From contig OZ223194.1 of NCBI GenBank assembly GCA_965140355.1, positions 1,240,001 through 1,304,000 of the forward strand: 64,000 nt of DNA. Reading direction: 5' to 3'. A program made the position numbers and the translations under genes. Below the pieces are notes generated by a model. That model made no database searches. It had not been told where the DNA came from and saw nothing but the letters and a program-made list of their open reading frames with translations. Positions 16,408 to 25,996 of this stretch are shown here, piece after piece (within the stretch, counting starts at the first letter, position 1; each line of letters opens with the position of its first letter). The stretch is from Acetobacterium sp965140355 (GTDB taxonomy: Bacteria > Bacillota > Clostridia > Eubacteriales > Eubacteriaceae).

Positions 16408-18147
16408 ATGGATAAAGAACAAAATCCTATGACCAGATTAATAGAACTTGCAGCTCCTTACAAGCGTAAATACAGCTTGTCAGTTGTTTTAGCGATCATT
16501 GGGGTTGTTGCTGGTTTAGTGCCGTTTTTTGTAGTTTCTAAAATCGTACTGCTGTTAATGGCTGGGGAAACGGCGGTTACTGTTTATTTAAGATGGTGTG
16601 TCATAGCGGGGATGGGGTTTTTAGCAAAAATTTGTTTTTTCAATCTGTCTACTTTTATTTCCCATACCGCAACTTTTGAAACGTTGTCGGAAATTCGAAT
16701 TCAGCTTGTGGATAAACTCACAAGGGTTCCGATGGGATATATCATTAACACTCCATCCGGTCAACTCAAAAATATTCTTGTCGATCGGGTCGAGGGGATG
16801 GAAATAACTCTCGCCCACCTGATTCCTGAATTAACTGCGAACTTTTGTATTCCAGTCGGTATCTTAATTTATCTATTGTTTCTTGACTGGCGAATGGCGC
16901 TTGCTGCAATGGTAACATTACCGATTGGTTTGCTCTGCTACAAAGCCATGGCTAATGGTTATGAAGAGAAGTTTCAGGGACTTATGATGCGCGTTGAGAA
17001 AATGACGAATACGGTAATAGAGTATATTGGCGGAATTGAAGTGATCAAAGCTTTTAATCAATCAGCCAATTCTTATCAGAAGTATTCCGATGCTGTTGAA
17101 GATAATGCGTTATATGCCGTAAACTGGATGAAGCGTATGCAAATTTATAAGTCGATGATGTTTACAGTGTGGCCGAGTGTGTTGGTCAGTGTACTTCCCA
17201 TTGGCTGCATCTTATATCGAAATGGCAGCTTGAGTGTTCCGGTTTTTGTCACATCTATTGTGTTGGCACTGGGCATTATTACACCGATTCTTAACGCGAT
17301 GAATTTTACCGATAGCATTGCGCAGATGAAGTCTATTGTAGGAGAAATCTGTTTCGTTTTAGACGCAAAAGAATTGGAACGACCAGTGCAACCAGTTAAA
17401 CTTGAGACAGCCAACATCGCAATGGAGAAGGTAAGTTTTTCTTATGAAGAAGGCACATCACTTTTGGAGCAAGTCAATCTCGATATTCCAGAAAAAACGA
17501 TTACGGCTTTTGTCGGTCCCAGTGGTGGCGGGAAGTCTACGATTACCAAATTGATTGCGGGTTTTTGGGATGTGGATGTTGGTGAGGTTAAAATTGATGG
17601 AATCAATATTCGAGAAATTCCGTTAGAACAGTTGATGGATCAGGTCGCCTATATAGCACAGGATAACTATTTATTTGATGAAACAGTGCTTGAAAATATC
17701 CGAATGGGAAAACCCACCGCGACGGATGAAGAAGTTTATCAGGCAGTAAAGGATTGCGGTTGCTATGACTTTATCTCGAAATTGGAAAATGGGTTCCAAA
17801 CAGTTGTCGGTGGCGCAGGTGGACACCTTTCTGGAGGTGAGCGACAGCGGATTGCGATTGCAAGAGCGGTGTTGAAAAATGCACCGATTGTCATTCTCGA
17901 CGAAGCAACAGCTTATATTGATGCAGAAAACGAAGCCTTAATTCAGGAAGCGATGGCAAAGATCATTGCCGGAAGAACAGTTCTGATGATTGCACACCGT
18001 CTCTCTACGATTACCGATGCAGATAAAATTGTGGTGGTGAAGAATGGACACATTGAAGCCGAAGGGACGCATCAGAACCTGCTTCGGACATGTTCCTTGT
18101 ATCAGGAAATGTGGAAAGCACATATGGATACAAAAGATGTTGCTTAA
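16408..18147 (+). CDS. ABC half transporter, YbtP/Q-like (first)
   Basis: A 579-residue fused permease-ATPase. Residues 1-320 form a six-helix exporter-type membrane domain; the ATPase follows with GPSGGGKST, LSGGERQR and VILDEATAYID. In siderophore loci (yersiniabactin ybtPQ) a pair of such half transporters, despite the exporter fold, imports the metal-siderophore. The tandem pair beside an AraC regulator matches that pattern. RBS AAAGGATC precedes ATG. An export role for a metallophore cannot be excluded, but no synthesis genes are in view. Confidence 0.85.
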   Translation: MDKEQNPMTRLIELAAPYKRKYSLSVVLAIIGVVAGLVPFFVVSKIVLLLMAGETAVTVYLRWCVIAGMGFLAKICFFNLSTFISHTATFETLSEIRIQLVDKLTRVPMGYIINTPSGQLKNILVDRVEGMEITLAHLIPELTANFCIPVGILIYLLFLDWRMALAAMVTLPIGLLCYKAMANGYEEKFQGLMMRVEKMTNTVIEYIGGIEVIKAFNQSANSYQKYSDAVEDNALYAVNWMKRMQIYKSMMFTVWPSVLVSVLPIGCILYRNGSLSVPVFVTSIVLALGIITPILNAMNFTDSIAQMKSIVGEICFVLDAKELERPVQPVKLETANIAMEKVSFSYEEGTSLLEQVNLDIPEKTITAFVGPSGGGKSTITKLIAGFWDVDVGEVKIDGINIREIPLEQLMDQVAYIAQDNYLFDETVLENIRMGKPTATDEEVYQAVKDCGCYDFISKLENGFQTVVGGAGGHLSGGERQRIAIARAVLKNAPIVILDEATAYIDAENEALIQEAMAKIIAGRTVLMIAHRLSTITDADKIVVVKNGHIEAEGTHQNLLRTCSLYQEMWKAHMDTKDVA

Positions 18148-18158
18148 GGGGGATAAAA

Positions 18159-19889
18159 ATGATTCGTACATTAAAAAAAATATATCGTTTTTCAGGTAAA
18201 ATGCAAGGAAAAATGAAAATAACAATTCTGTTTTCAGTATTGCATGCTATTTTCGATATGATGTCATTTGCCGCGCTAACACTGGTTTTTTCTGGGATTA
18301 TAAATGGCTTTGAAACGGCAACAATTTGGCAGATATTGGGAATTACTTTGGGCAGTATGGTTTTGAAAATTATTTGCAGTTATATTTCAGATTTTTATAA
18401 AGTAAAAATCGGTTACTTTATGTGCGCTGAAAAGCGCATTCATATTGGCGACCGCATTAAGTATATGCCGATGGGGTATTTTAGTGATCACAATCTTGGT
18501 AATTTGACTTCTGTTGTGACAACCACGATGGGCGACATTGAGAATAATGCGTCGACCGTGTTGACTAACATTTTAGGCGGATATATTCATGCCGCGGTGA
18601 TTACAATTGTAATGTTTGTTATTGATTGGCGGATCGGACTAACAATTTTTTGTGGTATCCTGCTGTTTAGCGGGTGTATTAGCAGCCTCCAAAAAAAATC
18701 CGAAAAAGTATCCCCGGAACGACAGGTAGCACAAGCATCCTTAGTCTCAAATGTAATGGAGTATGTGCAAGGAATGTTAATTGTCAAGTCCTTTAACCTT
18801 GGGCGAAACGCCAACAGTAAAATAAAACAGGCTATTTTAGAAAGTAAAAACAAAAATCTGAAACTAGAGCATTTATTTATTCCGTACACAGTTTTACAGC
18901 AAATTATCCTTTATGGCACGAGCGTCGTAATCATTACGGAATCGTTAATTTTTCACCTCGACGGCTCGATGAGCTTGTCAATAAGTCTATTGATGACGGT
19001 TGCTTCCTTTATGATTTTTGAACACCTTCAATCAGCGGGGAACACTTCTTCGTTACTGCGATTGCTGGATGTCTCAATAGATCGTGTTGCGGAAATTAAT
19101 AGAACACCTGTTATGGATGAGAATGGGAAGGCCCAGACGCCATCTAATTATGAAATTGCTTTTGAAAAGGTTTCTTTTTCTTATGGCGATCATAAAATTC
19201 TGGATCAGGTCAGCTTGTTAATCCCCCAGAAAACAACAACTGCTATTGTTGGACCTTCTGGGGCAGGTAAAAGTACGCTTTGCAATCTAATTGCCCGTTT
19301 TTGGGATGTAGATGAAGGAAAAATTACAATTGGGGGGATAGATGTCCGCGATTATACGCTAGATAGTTTATTGGCGAATATAAGCGAGGTTTTTCAGAAG
19401 GTTTATCTGTTTGCGGATACGATTGAAAATAACATCAAATTTGGAAAACCAAAGGCATCGTTAGAGGAGATAAAGCGTGCGGCCCAAAAGGCATGCTGCC
19501 ATGACTTTATCATGAGGCTTCCGGATGGGTACGACACCGTTATTGGAGAAAGCGGAGCAACGTTGTCGGGGGGAGAAAAACAACGAATTTCCATTGCTCG
19601 TGCTATTTTGAAAGATGCACCCATTATCATATTAGATGAAGCGACTTCCAGTGTTGATCCGGAAAATGAAAATATGCTAATGGATGCTATTGCAGAGTTA
19701 ACAAAAAATAAAACGGTTATTATGATTGCGCATCGACTGAAAACAATACGAAATGCTGATTGGATTTTTGTTCTTGCTGACGGACATATTGTGCAGCAAG
19801 GCACGCATGAAGCACTAATAAATAAAATTGGTATTTATGATCAGTTTATTAGTGCTCGCAAAAAGGCGATTGGATGGAAACTGAAATAA
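18159..19889 (+). CDS. ABC half transporter, YbtP/Q-like (second)
   Basis: A 576-residue partner of the preceding half transporter, again with an exporter-type membrane domain (1-320) and an ATPase with GPSGAGKST, LSGGEKQR and IILDEATSSVD. Both ATP sites look competent. ATG 18159, with AAGGGGGAT upstream, lies 11 bases after the first gene and is far better than earlier in-frame starts inside it. The two most likely form a heterodimer that completes the uptake locus started at 10300. Confidence 0.86.
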   Translation: MIRTLKKIYRFSGKMQGKMKITILFSVLHAIFDMMSFAALTLVFSGIINGFETATIWQILGITLGSMVLKIICSYISDFYKVKIGYFMCAEKRIHIGDRIKYMPMGYFSDHNLGNLTSVVTTTMGDIENNASTVLTNILGGYIHAAVITIVMFVIDWRIGLTIFCGILLFSGCISSLQKKSEKVSPERQVAQASLVSNVMEYVQGMLIVKSFNLGRNANSKIKQAILESKNKNLKLEHLFIPYTVLQQIILYGTSVVIITESLIFHLDGSMSLSISLLMTVASFMIFEHLQSAGNTSSLLRLLDVSIDRVAEINRTPVMDENGKAQTPSNYEIAFEKVSFSYGDHKILDQVSLLIPQKTTTAIVGPSGAGKSTLCNLIARFWDVDEGKITIGGIDVRDYTLDSLLANISEVFQKVYLFADTIENNIKFGKPKASLEEIKRAAQKACCHDFIMRLPDGYDTVIGESGATLSGGEKQRISIARAILKDAPIIILDEATSSVDPENENMLMDAIAELTKNKTVIMIAHRLKTIRNADWIFVLADGHIVQQGTHEALINKIGIYDQFISARKKAIGWKLK

Positions 19890-19921
19890 ATAAGGAGTTT
19901 AATTTTGGGCGATCAGATATA

Positions 19922-20056
19922 TTAAATGGCATTTGATAGAATTGATATATAGTCGTGGAGCAATTCTTCCATAATTTCTTTTGCACCTTGTTTTAGAGTT
20001 AACAATCCGATGTTTTGACCAACAACGACAGTGCCCTCTTTGTCAATGTCTTAGTC
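19922..20056 (-). pseudogene. 3' remnant of a nitronate monooxygenase-like gene
   Basis: Read on the minus strand, 43 codons ending at the TAA on 19922-19924 give DIDKEGTVVVGQNIGLLTLKQ and then an amphipathic helix. This is the characteristic end of nitronate monooxygenase/FabK-type flavoproteins. A TAA lies directly upstream in frame; before that (20057-20110) the family segment SGSLRKSA can still be read. The rest is absent. The plus-strand open frame in this stretch is a shadow. Confidence 0.6.
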
Positions 20057-20292
20057 GGTAGCACTCTTACGAAGACTGCCGGATGCACAGTAGAGCGGGG
20101 AGAGAGTACCGTTTTTGCGGCAACTGGAAATAGACCTCCAACCAATACTAAGATTAAATGGATTTTTGGAAATCCTGATAATCAGATGAAATATCTTGAA
20201 AAAAATTCATTTTAGAGCAATTGTTTAAACAAAACATAATATTTGACGGTTACAATCAAGACTACATTAATTTTAAAAGAGGTGGAGTCACA

Positions 20293-21000
20293 ATGAATTT
20301 GGACCCATATACACTATTGGGGGTTGCTCATGATGCCAGCGATGAGACCGTTACAAAAGCATATAAACAGTTGGCGAAAAAATATCATCCGGATTTAAAT
20401 CCCGGAAACCAGGATGCGGCCAAAAAAATGAGTGAGATCAATGCCGCGTATGATTTAATCAAAAGCGGGAAAGCCAATGAGGCTTATCGAAATGCTTATG
20501 GCACGAAGGTTAATAATCCCAGACCGGCATATCAGGGCAGTGCATACGATCCTTTTGCCGGTAGTTATCGACAAACCAGCTCATCCAATGATCCTTTTGA
20601 AGGATTTGATCCATTTGAATGGATTTTTGGAGCGTATGCCAATCAACGACGCCAAAACAGCTTTGAGACGGTGATTAACGCTATCAATAGAGGTGATTAC
20701 GAAGCTGCTTTAGCAACTTTGAATAATATGTCAAACCATAATGCAAAATGGCATTATCTCAGTGGGATTGTTCACTATGGGATGGGCAATCGGGAAGAAG
20801 CCGTTAATCATGCTAAAATGGCGGTTGAAATGGAACCGGATAACGATGAATATCAAAGTGTGTTACTTCAAATTCAAAAAGCCAAACGCGGGTTTGGTCG
20901 TCGCCCATCATCTTTTTCACTGGTGGGAACGATTGTAAAATTATTTTTGGGTTTTTATGCAATTCAGTTTTTGTTTTCAGTATTTGGTTTGATGTTCTAG
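20293..21000 (+). CDS. J-domain (DnaJ-like) protein with C-terminal membrane anchor
   Basis: A 235-residue co-chaperone. The J domain is at residues 1-65 with the invariant HPD in KKYHPDLNPG, so it should stimulate a DnaK-type Hsp70. A Gly/Phe/Pro-rich linker (about 75-120) and a helical TPR-like region (about 130-205, with ALATLNNMSNHNAKWHYLSG) follow. A hydrophobic tail near 212-235 probably anchors it. There is no DnaJ zinc-finger domain, so it is not the housekeeping DnaJ. ATG 20293 is chosen because AGAGGTGGAG precedes it. The next gene lies 20 bases downstream. Confidence 0.88.
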   Translation: MNLDPYTLLGVAHDASDETVTKAYKQLAKKYHPDLNPGNQDAAKKMSEINAAYDLIKSGKANEAYRNAYGTKVNNPRPAYQGSAYDPFAGSYRQTSSSNDPFEGFDPFEWIFGAYANQRRQNSFETVINAINRGDYEAALATLNNMSNHNAKWHYLSGIVHYGMGNREEAVNHAKMAVEMEPDNDEYQSVLLQIQKAKRGFGRRPSSFSLVGTIVKLFLGFYAIQFLFSVFGLMF

Positions 21001-21020
21001 AGCGATAAGGAGAACCTAAA

Positions 21021-21431
21021 ATGGAAAGTTTGAAAAATAAGCTAATCAAATTTATGAGTGGTCGTTATGGGATGGATCAGCTTTATTATGCGTTGTTGTT
21101 TCTGGCATTGGGTTTGATGGTGATTAATATAAAAGTGAATACGCCAATTTTAATGGTTTTATCAGATGGCCTTTTTGTGCTAATAATTTTTAGAAGTTTT
21201 TCCCGAAATATCTCAAAACGGTCAAATGAAAATGACCTGTTTTTAAAAATATGGAATCCCATCAAAAAAGAAAGTCGGATCTTTTGGCGTCGCATCACGG
21301 AAATTAAAGTACACCGTTATCGCAAATGTCCCAAATGTAAAAAGACCTTAAAGTTGCCGATCAAGCGCGGAAAACATCGGGTTAACTGTCCGGAATGTCA
21401 CGAGAATTTTGAGGTTCGGGTAATTATTTAG
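21021..21431 (+). CDS. membrane protein with zinc-ribbon tail
   Basis: A 136-residue protein, not recognised as a named family. Residues 20-58 form two close hydrophobic helices. The cytoplasmic part is basic and ends in a zinc ribbon: CPKC near 107 and CPEC near 125, followed by HENFEVRV. Ribbons of this kind often bind nucleic acid or protein partners. Start ATG with AAGGAGA upstream. Placement 20 bases after the J-domain gene suggests co-transcription and perhaps a shared membrane site, which is inference only. Confidence 0.7.
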   Translation: MESLKNKLIKFMSGRYGMDQLYYALLFLALGLMVINIKVNTPILMVLSDGLFVLIIFRSFSRNISKRSNENDLFLKIWNPIKKESRIFWRRITEIKVHRYRKCPKCKKTLKLPIKRGKHRVNCPECHENFEVRVII

Positions 21432-21446
21432 CAAGTATAAAAAAGA

Positions 21447-21483
21447 AATGCACGCAGTTCCAAGCTTTGGAATTGGGTGCATT
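21447..21483 (+). terminator. hairpin after the J-domain operon
   Basis: AATGCAC (21447-21453) pairs with GTGCATT (21477-21483), with inner pairing TTCCAA/TTGGAA. The T-tract is poor, so terminator function is likely but not certain. Confidence 0.5.
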
Positions 21484-21582
21484 ATTGCGTTTAGGCGAAA
21501 AATAAAATCAAATTAAAAAGATCTTTATGAAATCTTTAAACTTTCTTTCTATAGTTAAGTTCAGATACACGAAAGGAAGATA

Positions 21583-22293
21583 ATGATGAGTGCTTATATT
21601 TTACAAACAAAAAATTTGTCTAAGACTTTTAAAAATCACCAGGCGGTCAACGAAGTTTCGATTGCGATTAGCAAAAATTCAATTTATGGTTTACTGGGGC
21701 CAAACGGAGCCGGGAAATCAACACTGTTAAAAATGATAACGGGGATGTTACATCCGAGTAGCGGAGAAATTATTTTTGAAGACCATTTATGGAGTCGAAA
21801 TGATCTGGTAGATATCGGGGCTTTAATTGAGAGTGCCCCGCTTTATGAAAATCTGACCGCGATCGAAAATCTTAAAGTTCGAACCCTTTTGCTGGGGCTG
21901 CCAGATACTCGCATTGATGAAGTCTTGCAGACCGTTGATTTAACAAATACCGGAAAAAAATGCGCCGGCCAGTTTTCGATGGGAATGAAGCAACGTCTGG
22001 GGATTGCCATCGCGTTATTAAATCATCCCAAATTACTGATTCTGGATGAACCGACCAATGGACTCGATCCCATCGGGATTCAAGACTTGCGAGCGCTGAT
22101 TCGATCATTTCCCGAACAGGGGATAACCGTTATTTTATCAAGCCATCTTCTTGCAGAGGTGGAATTGATTGCCGATCATATTGGCATTATCAGCAATGGG
22201 ATTCTTGGTTATCAAGCACCGATTCATCCGGATCAAGATCTGGAACCGCTTTTTATGGAAGTGGTGGCAAAAAGTCAAAAGGTAGGTGCTTAA
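21583..22293 (+). CDS. lantibiotic-immunity ABC ATPase, LanF type
   Basis: A 236-residue ATPase. Walker A is GPNGAGKST (39-47), the signature is SMGMKQR in place of LSGG, and Walker B is LLILDEPTNGLDP. It is shorter than BcrA and matches SpaF/NukF/MutF proteins, which expel lantibiotics from the membrane of the producer. It opens an operon with two permeases and a two-component pair (LanFEG plus RK). No precursor peptide or modification enzyme is visible within 20 kb on either side. ATG has GAAAGGAAG upstream. Confidence 0.9.
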   Translation: MMSAYILQTKNLSKTFKNHQAVNEVSIAISKNSIYGLLGPNGAGKSTLLKMITGMLHPSSGEIIFEDHLWSRNDLVDIGALIESAPLYENLTAIENLKVRTLLLGLPDTRIDEVLQTVDLTNTGKKCAGQFSMGMKQRLGIAIALLNHPKLLILDEPTNGLDPIGIQDLRALIRSFPEQGITVILSSHLLAEVELIADHIGIISNGILGYQAPIHPDQDLEPLFMEVVAKSQKVGA

Positions 22294-22294
22294 A

Positions 22295-23026
22295 ATGACA
22301 TCTGTGATCAAAGCCGAAAACCTGAAAGTCAAACGGACATTTGTAAAAAAAATGATAATCATCGCACCGTTATTTATGTTGTTGATGGCAATCATATCGG
22401 GACAATATTTTGTCCAAAATGGTTATAATTGGTGGTACACGATGATTCTGCCGGGATTTATCACCTTAATAACGGCACTGGTCAATCAGAACGAAGAAAA
22501 AAAGCTTAACTATCGGTCAGTTTTGCCATTACCGGTTTCCTTAAAAAAGATCTGGCTGGGAAAGGTAACCGTGACGGGTATTTACGTGGCCGTCGCAAAT
22601 ATAATCCTGTTAGGCGGAATAATTGCCGGAAAACTTTTTTACAATACGGCATCCACCATTACTGTCACGCAAATGATGATGGCCACCCTGATTCTTATTG
22701 TTGCGTCGCTTTGGCAGATTCCATGGTGCCTGTTTTTGTCAAAAAAATTTGGCATGCTGATCGCGATCCTCGTTAATGTCGGCGGTGGAATCGTCCTTGG
22801 GATCATTGCAGCAGACAAATCGTTTTGGTGGCTGTGCCCCTATAGTTGGATCACCCGGATGATGTGTCCGGTGCTGGGGATTTTGCCCAACGGAACCTTG
22901 GCGCCGGTGGGGGATGCGATGTTAAATCCCAATGTTATTCCGCTGGGGTTGGGGCTTTCCATGGTGTTTTTAGTTATCGTGATGGCGATAACGGCATGGT
23001 GGTTTTCCCGACAGGAGGTCAAGTGA
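22295..23026 (+). CDS. lantibiotic-immunity permease, LanE/MutE type
   Basis: A 243-residue permease with about six helices. The N-terminal KAENLKVKRTFVKK and the later NQNEEKKLNYRSVLPLPVS are hallmarks of the LanE/EpiE/MutE family. The ATG at 22295 is used; the upstream GTG would overlap the LanF stop. The following permease starts 2 bases after its stop. Role: membrane half of a peptide-expelling transporter. Confidence 0.87.
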   Translation: MTSVIKAENLKVKRTFVKKMIIIAPLFMLLMAIISGQYFVQNGYNWWYTMILPGFITLITALVNQNEEKKLNYRSVLPLPVSLKKIWLGKVTVTGIYVAVANIILLGGIIAGKLFYNTASTITVTQMMMATLILIVASLWQIPWCLFLSKKFGMLIAILVNVGGGIVLGIIAADKSFWWLCPYSWITRMMCPVLGILPNGTLAPVGDAMLNPNVIPLGLGLSMVFLVIVMAITAWWFSRQEVK

Positions 23027-23027
23027 G

Positions 23028-23771
23028 ATGGCAATGCTGTGGCGTAGTTTTCGTTCCGATTTTCTCAAATTCAAGCGCACATCGATAGGATGGATTCATA
23101 TCGTGATTCCGGTGGTTGTGGCCAGTTTGTTTTTGTTTTATTATGCGGTAAGCGCGTGGGAACCAATGGCAAAGTTAAGTGGATTTCTGGAGACGATCTC
23201 GATTGGTTTTCCACTGATGATTGGTCTTATTTGCGGGATCGCAGTTGATCAGGAATGGCAGGCCGGTGGCGCTCAGGTGATGTTGCGGGAAACAAAATCT
23301 CGGGCGATCGCTTATAGCAGCAAGTTTTTACTGCTTTTTTTAATGGGCGCATTTTCGGTCATGGTAACGGTGGGAATTTTTGCAATTGGTTTTAAAACGG
23401 TGCCATTGTTATTTTATGCCAAGACCGTTGGAATACTGATGGTGGCGAATAGTTTTTTATATATTTTGCATCTGTTGGTGAGTTTTTTGTATGGCAAGGG
23501 CGCATCGATTGGTTTGGGGATTGGCGAAAGTTTGATTTCAGCCCTTGCCCTGACCGGTTTGGGTGATGGCAGATGGTATTATCTACCCTGTGCGTGGAGT
23601 GTCCGTTTAAATGACTATTTAGTTTATATTTGGGACCAACCGGCCAGTGCGACGATTGGCAAGATTGAAATAGTCAGAGGACTGGTGATTGCGCTGGTGG
23701 TTGCCGGTATTGGTTTTTTGGTGAGTTTGCACTGGTTTAAAAAATGGGATGGCCGAAAATCATTTGAATAA
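23028..23771 (+). CDS. lantibiotic-immunity permease, LanG/MutG type
   Basis: A 247-residue permease with about six helices. The cytoplasmic N-terminus FRSDFLKFKRTSIGWIH and the segment DQEWQAGGAQVMLRETKSR are characteristic of LanG/MutG. ACAGGAGG within the end of the LanE gene serves as its ribosome site. It completes a canonical F-E-G set. With the regulator and kinase that follow, the set is the immunity and sensing half of a lantibiotic locus without the toxin half. Confidence 0.87.
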   Translation: MAMLWRSFRSDFLKFKRTSIGWIHIVIPVVVASLFLFYYAVSAWEPMAKLSGFLETISIGFPLMIGLICGIAVDQEWQAGGAQVMLRETKSRAIAYSSKFLLLFLMGAFSVMVTVGIFAIGFKTVPLLFYAKTVGILMVANSFLYILHLLVSFLYGKGASIGLGIGESLISALALTGLGDGRWYYLPCAWSVRLNDYLVYIWDQPASATIGKIEIVRGLVIALVVAGIGFLVSLHWFKKWDGRKSFE

Positions 23772-23865
23772 GCAAGTTTAAAAAGGGTCGTGGTTATTTA
23801 AATCGCAGCGTTGCGTAATCGGGTCGAGACGATTATACTGGGAAGTGAGACGGGAGGTGAAGGTT

Positions 23866-24525
23866 TTGGCAAAAATATTGGTGATTGATGATGAACCGGA
23901 CATCTTGGTGTTGGTCAAAAAGGTCTTGGAAAAAGATGGTCATCGTGTGACGACGGCGGAAACACCGGAAAAAATAAAGCTGACAGAACTAAATCATTTT
24001 GATTTGCTTTTATTGGATGTGATGATGCCGGGAACGGATGGGTTTTCATTTTGTCAGCAGGTGCGTGGCCGTATCGACTGCCCGATTTTATTTCTGACGG
24101 CCAAGACGATGGAGGCAGATGTTACCGCTGGATTTGGTCTTGGGGCCGATGATTATATAAAAAAACCGTTTAGCACCGCAGAACTGCGAGCTCGAATCAA
24201 TGCTCATTTGCGTCGCGAAAACCGAGAAAAGCGCAACCGGATGATGGTCTCGGGTTTGGAATTTAATCTTGCCGATAAAAGTATTTCAATTGATGAAACG
24301 AAAATTGCGTTGACCAAAATAGAGGTGGGTATTTGTGAATATCTGGCTAAAAACCGCGGGCAAGTTTTTTCGAAAGAGCAGATTTATGAGGCTGTTTGTG
24401 GATATGATGCCGAAGGCGATAGCTTTACGGTGGCAGTACATGTTAAGAATATCCGGGCAAAACTAGCTTTATATGGAATAACACCCATTTCAACAGTCTG
24501 GGGGATTGGCTATAAATGGGATTAA
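23866..24525 (+). CDS. OmpR-family response regulator, NisR/SpaR-like
   Basis: A 219-residue regulator with receiver and winged-helix domains. Acidic pocket VIDDEPD, acceptor aspartate in LLLLDVMMPG, FLTAKT and YIKKPF are all present; the C-terminal domain ends STVWGIGYKWD. TTG 23866 is preferred over GTG 23845 because GGAGG (23853-23857) lies 8 bases before it and the protein then begins AKILVIDDEP. The kinase gene overlaps its last 10 bases. Its likely target is the LanFEG operon just upstream. Confidence 0.9.
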   Translation: MAKILVIDDEPDILVLVKKVLEKDGHRVTTAETPEKIKLTELNHFDLLLLDVMMPGTDGFSFCQQVRGRIDCPILFLTAKTMEADVTAGFGLGADDYIKKPFSTAELRARINAHLRRENREKRNRMMVSGLEFNLADKSISIDETKIALTKIEVGICEYLAKNRGQVFSKEQIYEAVCGYDAEGDSFTVAVHVKNIRAKLALYGITPISTVWGIGYKWD

Positions 24526-25898
24526 AAAACAGAAAAATGGGATTGCAGACATTTTTTACGCAATACTTGCTGATTATTTTTGGCAGTTTTATTGTGATTG
24601 TTGTGATTGGTTTGGCTTTACTTTCAATGGCATTAAAAACGGGAGTTATCCAGTCGGTGGCGGATATCGAAGCACAGATTCAAAAGCAGCAGTTAATTAT
24701 TTCGACGGCTGAAGCGGTGACTCCGGAAATGATTCCCGTTGGTTGCAAATATGCCGTTTTCAGCGATCAAAATGAGCTGCTGGCGGGAGATATGAACAAA
24801 AACGAAGCGATAATTGCAAAAAAGATGATTCAGAATGGCAGAAGTATTTCAGGTGGTATTCTTGGTACCGGTTTAGCAGGGACCTGTTATTTTCCGATTG
24901 AGCGCCAGAATGAAATCTGTATTTTGGAATATGCCGCGATTGCGCAGTTTTCTTCGCCATTTTTAAAAGAATATTTTCCAGCTCCGGAAATTGTATTGTT
25001 TTGGTTTGTTCTGGGGACATTTTTGATGGCAATTTTTTTATTTTCGCGATTATTTGGCAAGATTCTGGGCCAACGCTTGCGGCCACTACAAAAGGTCACG
25101 GAAAAAATACAAAATAAAGATCTTGAGTTTGAAATTCAAAAAAGTGGAATCCAGGAAATTGATGTCGCGTTAGATTCTTTAGACAGCATGAAAAAGGAAT
25201 TAAAACAGTCACTTGAAACCCAATGGAAAAATGAACAGACCAAAAAAATGCAGATTGCCGCCTTAACCCATGATCTTAAAACACCGCTGACGGTGATTCG
25301 GGGGAATGCCGAAATGTTGGATGACACCGAACAAACCGAAGAGCAAAAAGAATTAACGCGTTATATCATAAAAAATGCGGCTCAAATGGAACAATATGTG
25401 CAGATGTTTGGCGAAATATCCAAGGCGGAGGCCGGATACGTGTTGCAAGTGGAAACGATAAAAACGCGAGAATTTCTAGCTGATCTGGAAAGTAAAATCA
25501 ATGCGCTGGCGGCGGTTAAACAATTAAGGGTCAAATTTGAGAAAAATAATTTATCTGAGATTATTACCCTTGATCCCGTGCTAATGGAACGAGCGATTAT
25601 CAATATCGCGTCGAATGCGGTTGATTATTCACCAATACAGGGAGCTATTGATGTTTCAGTAGCAATGGCAAAAAATAAAATAAGTTTTAAAATTACCGAT
25701 TCCGGCAATGGTTTTTCTTTAGCAGACTTAAAAAATGCAACCAAACAATTTTATCAGGGCGATGACAGCCGTAGTTCAAAAGCACATTATGGAATGGGTT
25801 TGTTTATTGCCGATTCCATTGCCAGGCAGCATGGCGGCAGACTTTTAGTCGAAAACGCTGCGGTTACTGGCGGCGGCAGGGTAACAATTGAAATTTAA
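24516..25898 (+). CDS. sensor histidine kinase, NisK/SpaK-like
   Basis: A 460-residue kinase. The first helix (about 10-35) and second helix (about 148-172) bracket an extracytoplasmic sensor of roughly 110 residues, as in lantibiotic-sensing NisK/SpaK. A HAMP-like linker precedes HisKA, IAALTHDLKTPLTVIRGN. The N box is NIASNAVDYS and the G boxes are DSGNGFS and YGMGLFIAD. The ligand is probably a peptide at the outer membrane face (inference from family and operon). Confidence 0.9.
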   Translation: MGLKNRKMGLQTFFTQYLLIIFGSFIVIVVIGLALLSMALKTGVIQSVADIEAQIQKQQLIISTAEAVTPEMIPVGCKYAVFSDQNELLAGDMNKNEAIIAKKMIQNGRSISGGILGTGLAGTCYFPIERQNEICILEYAAIAQFSSPFLKEYFPAPEIVLFWFVLGTFLMAIFLFSRLFGKILGQRLRPLQKVTEKIQNKDLEFEIQKSGIQEIDVALDSLDSMKKELKQSLETQWKNEQTKKMQIAALTHDLKTPLTVIRGNAEMLDDTEQTEEQKELTRYIIKNAAQMEQYVQMFGEISKAEAGYVLQVETIKTREFLADLESKINALAAVKQLRVKFEKNNLSEIITLDPVLMERAIINIASNAVDYSPIQGAIDVSVAMAKNKISFKITDSGNGFSLADLKNATKQFYQGDDSRSSKAHYGMGLFIADSIARQHGGRLLVENAAVTGGGRVTIEI

Positions 25899-25927
25899 GA
25901 ACAATCAGGACGGGAACACTGGAAGCG

Positions 25928-25966
25928 AAAAAACAACCGGGGCAATCACGATGCCGGGTTGTTTTT
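25928..25966. terminator. bidirectional terminator
   Basis: AAAAACAACC...GGC (25929-25943) pairs with GCCGGGTTGTTTTT (25953-25966). It lies between the convergent kinase gene and the small membrane protein genes, and can serve both strands. Confidence 0.75.
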
Positions 25967-25996
25967 GAAGCTTAGGGCCATTAGCAGAGGGGTATT

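Noticed and set aside
20015..20215. Open frame of 66 codons on the plus strand
   Set aside because: It runs over the minus-strand nitronate monooxygenase relic, has no ribosome site, and shows no family features; a shadow.
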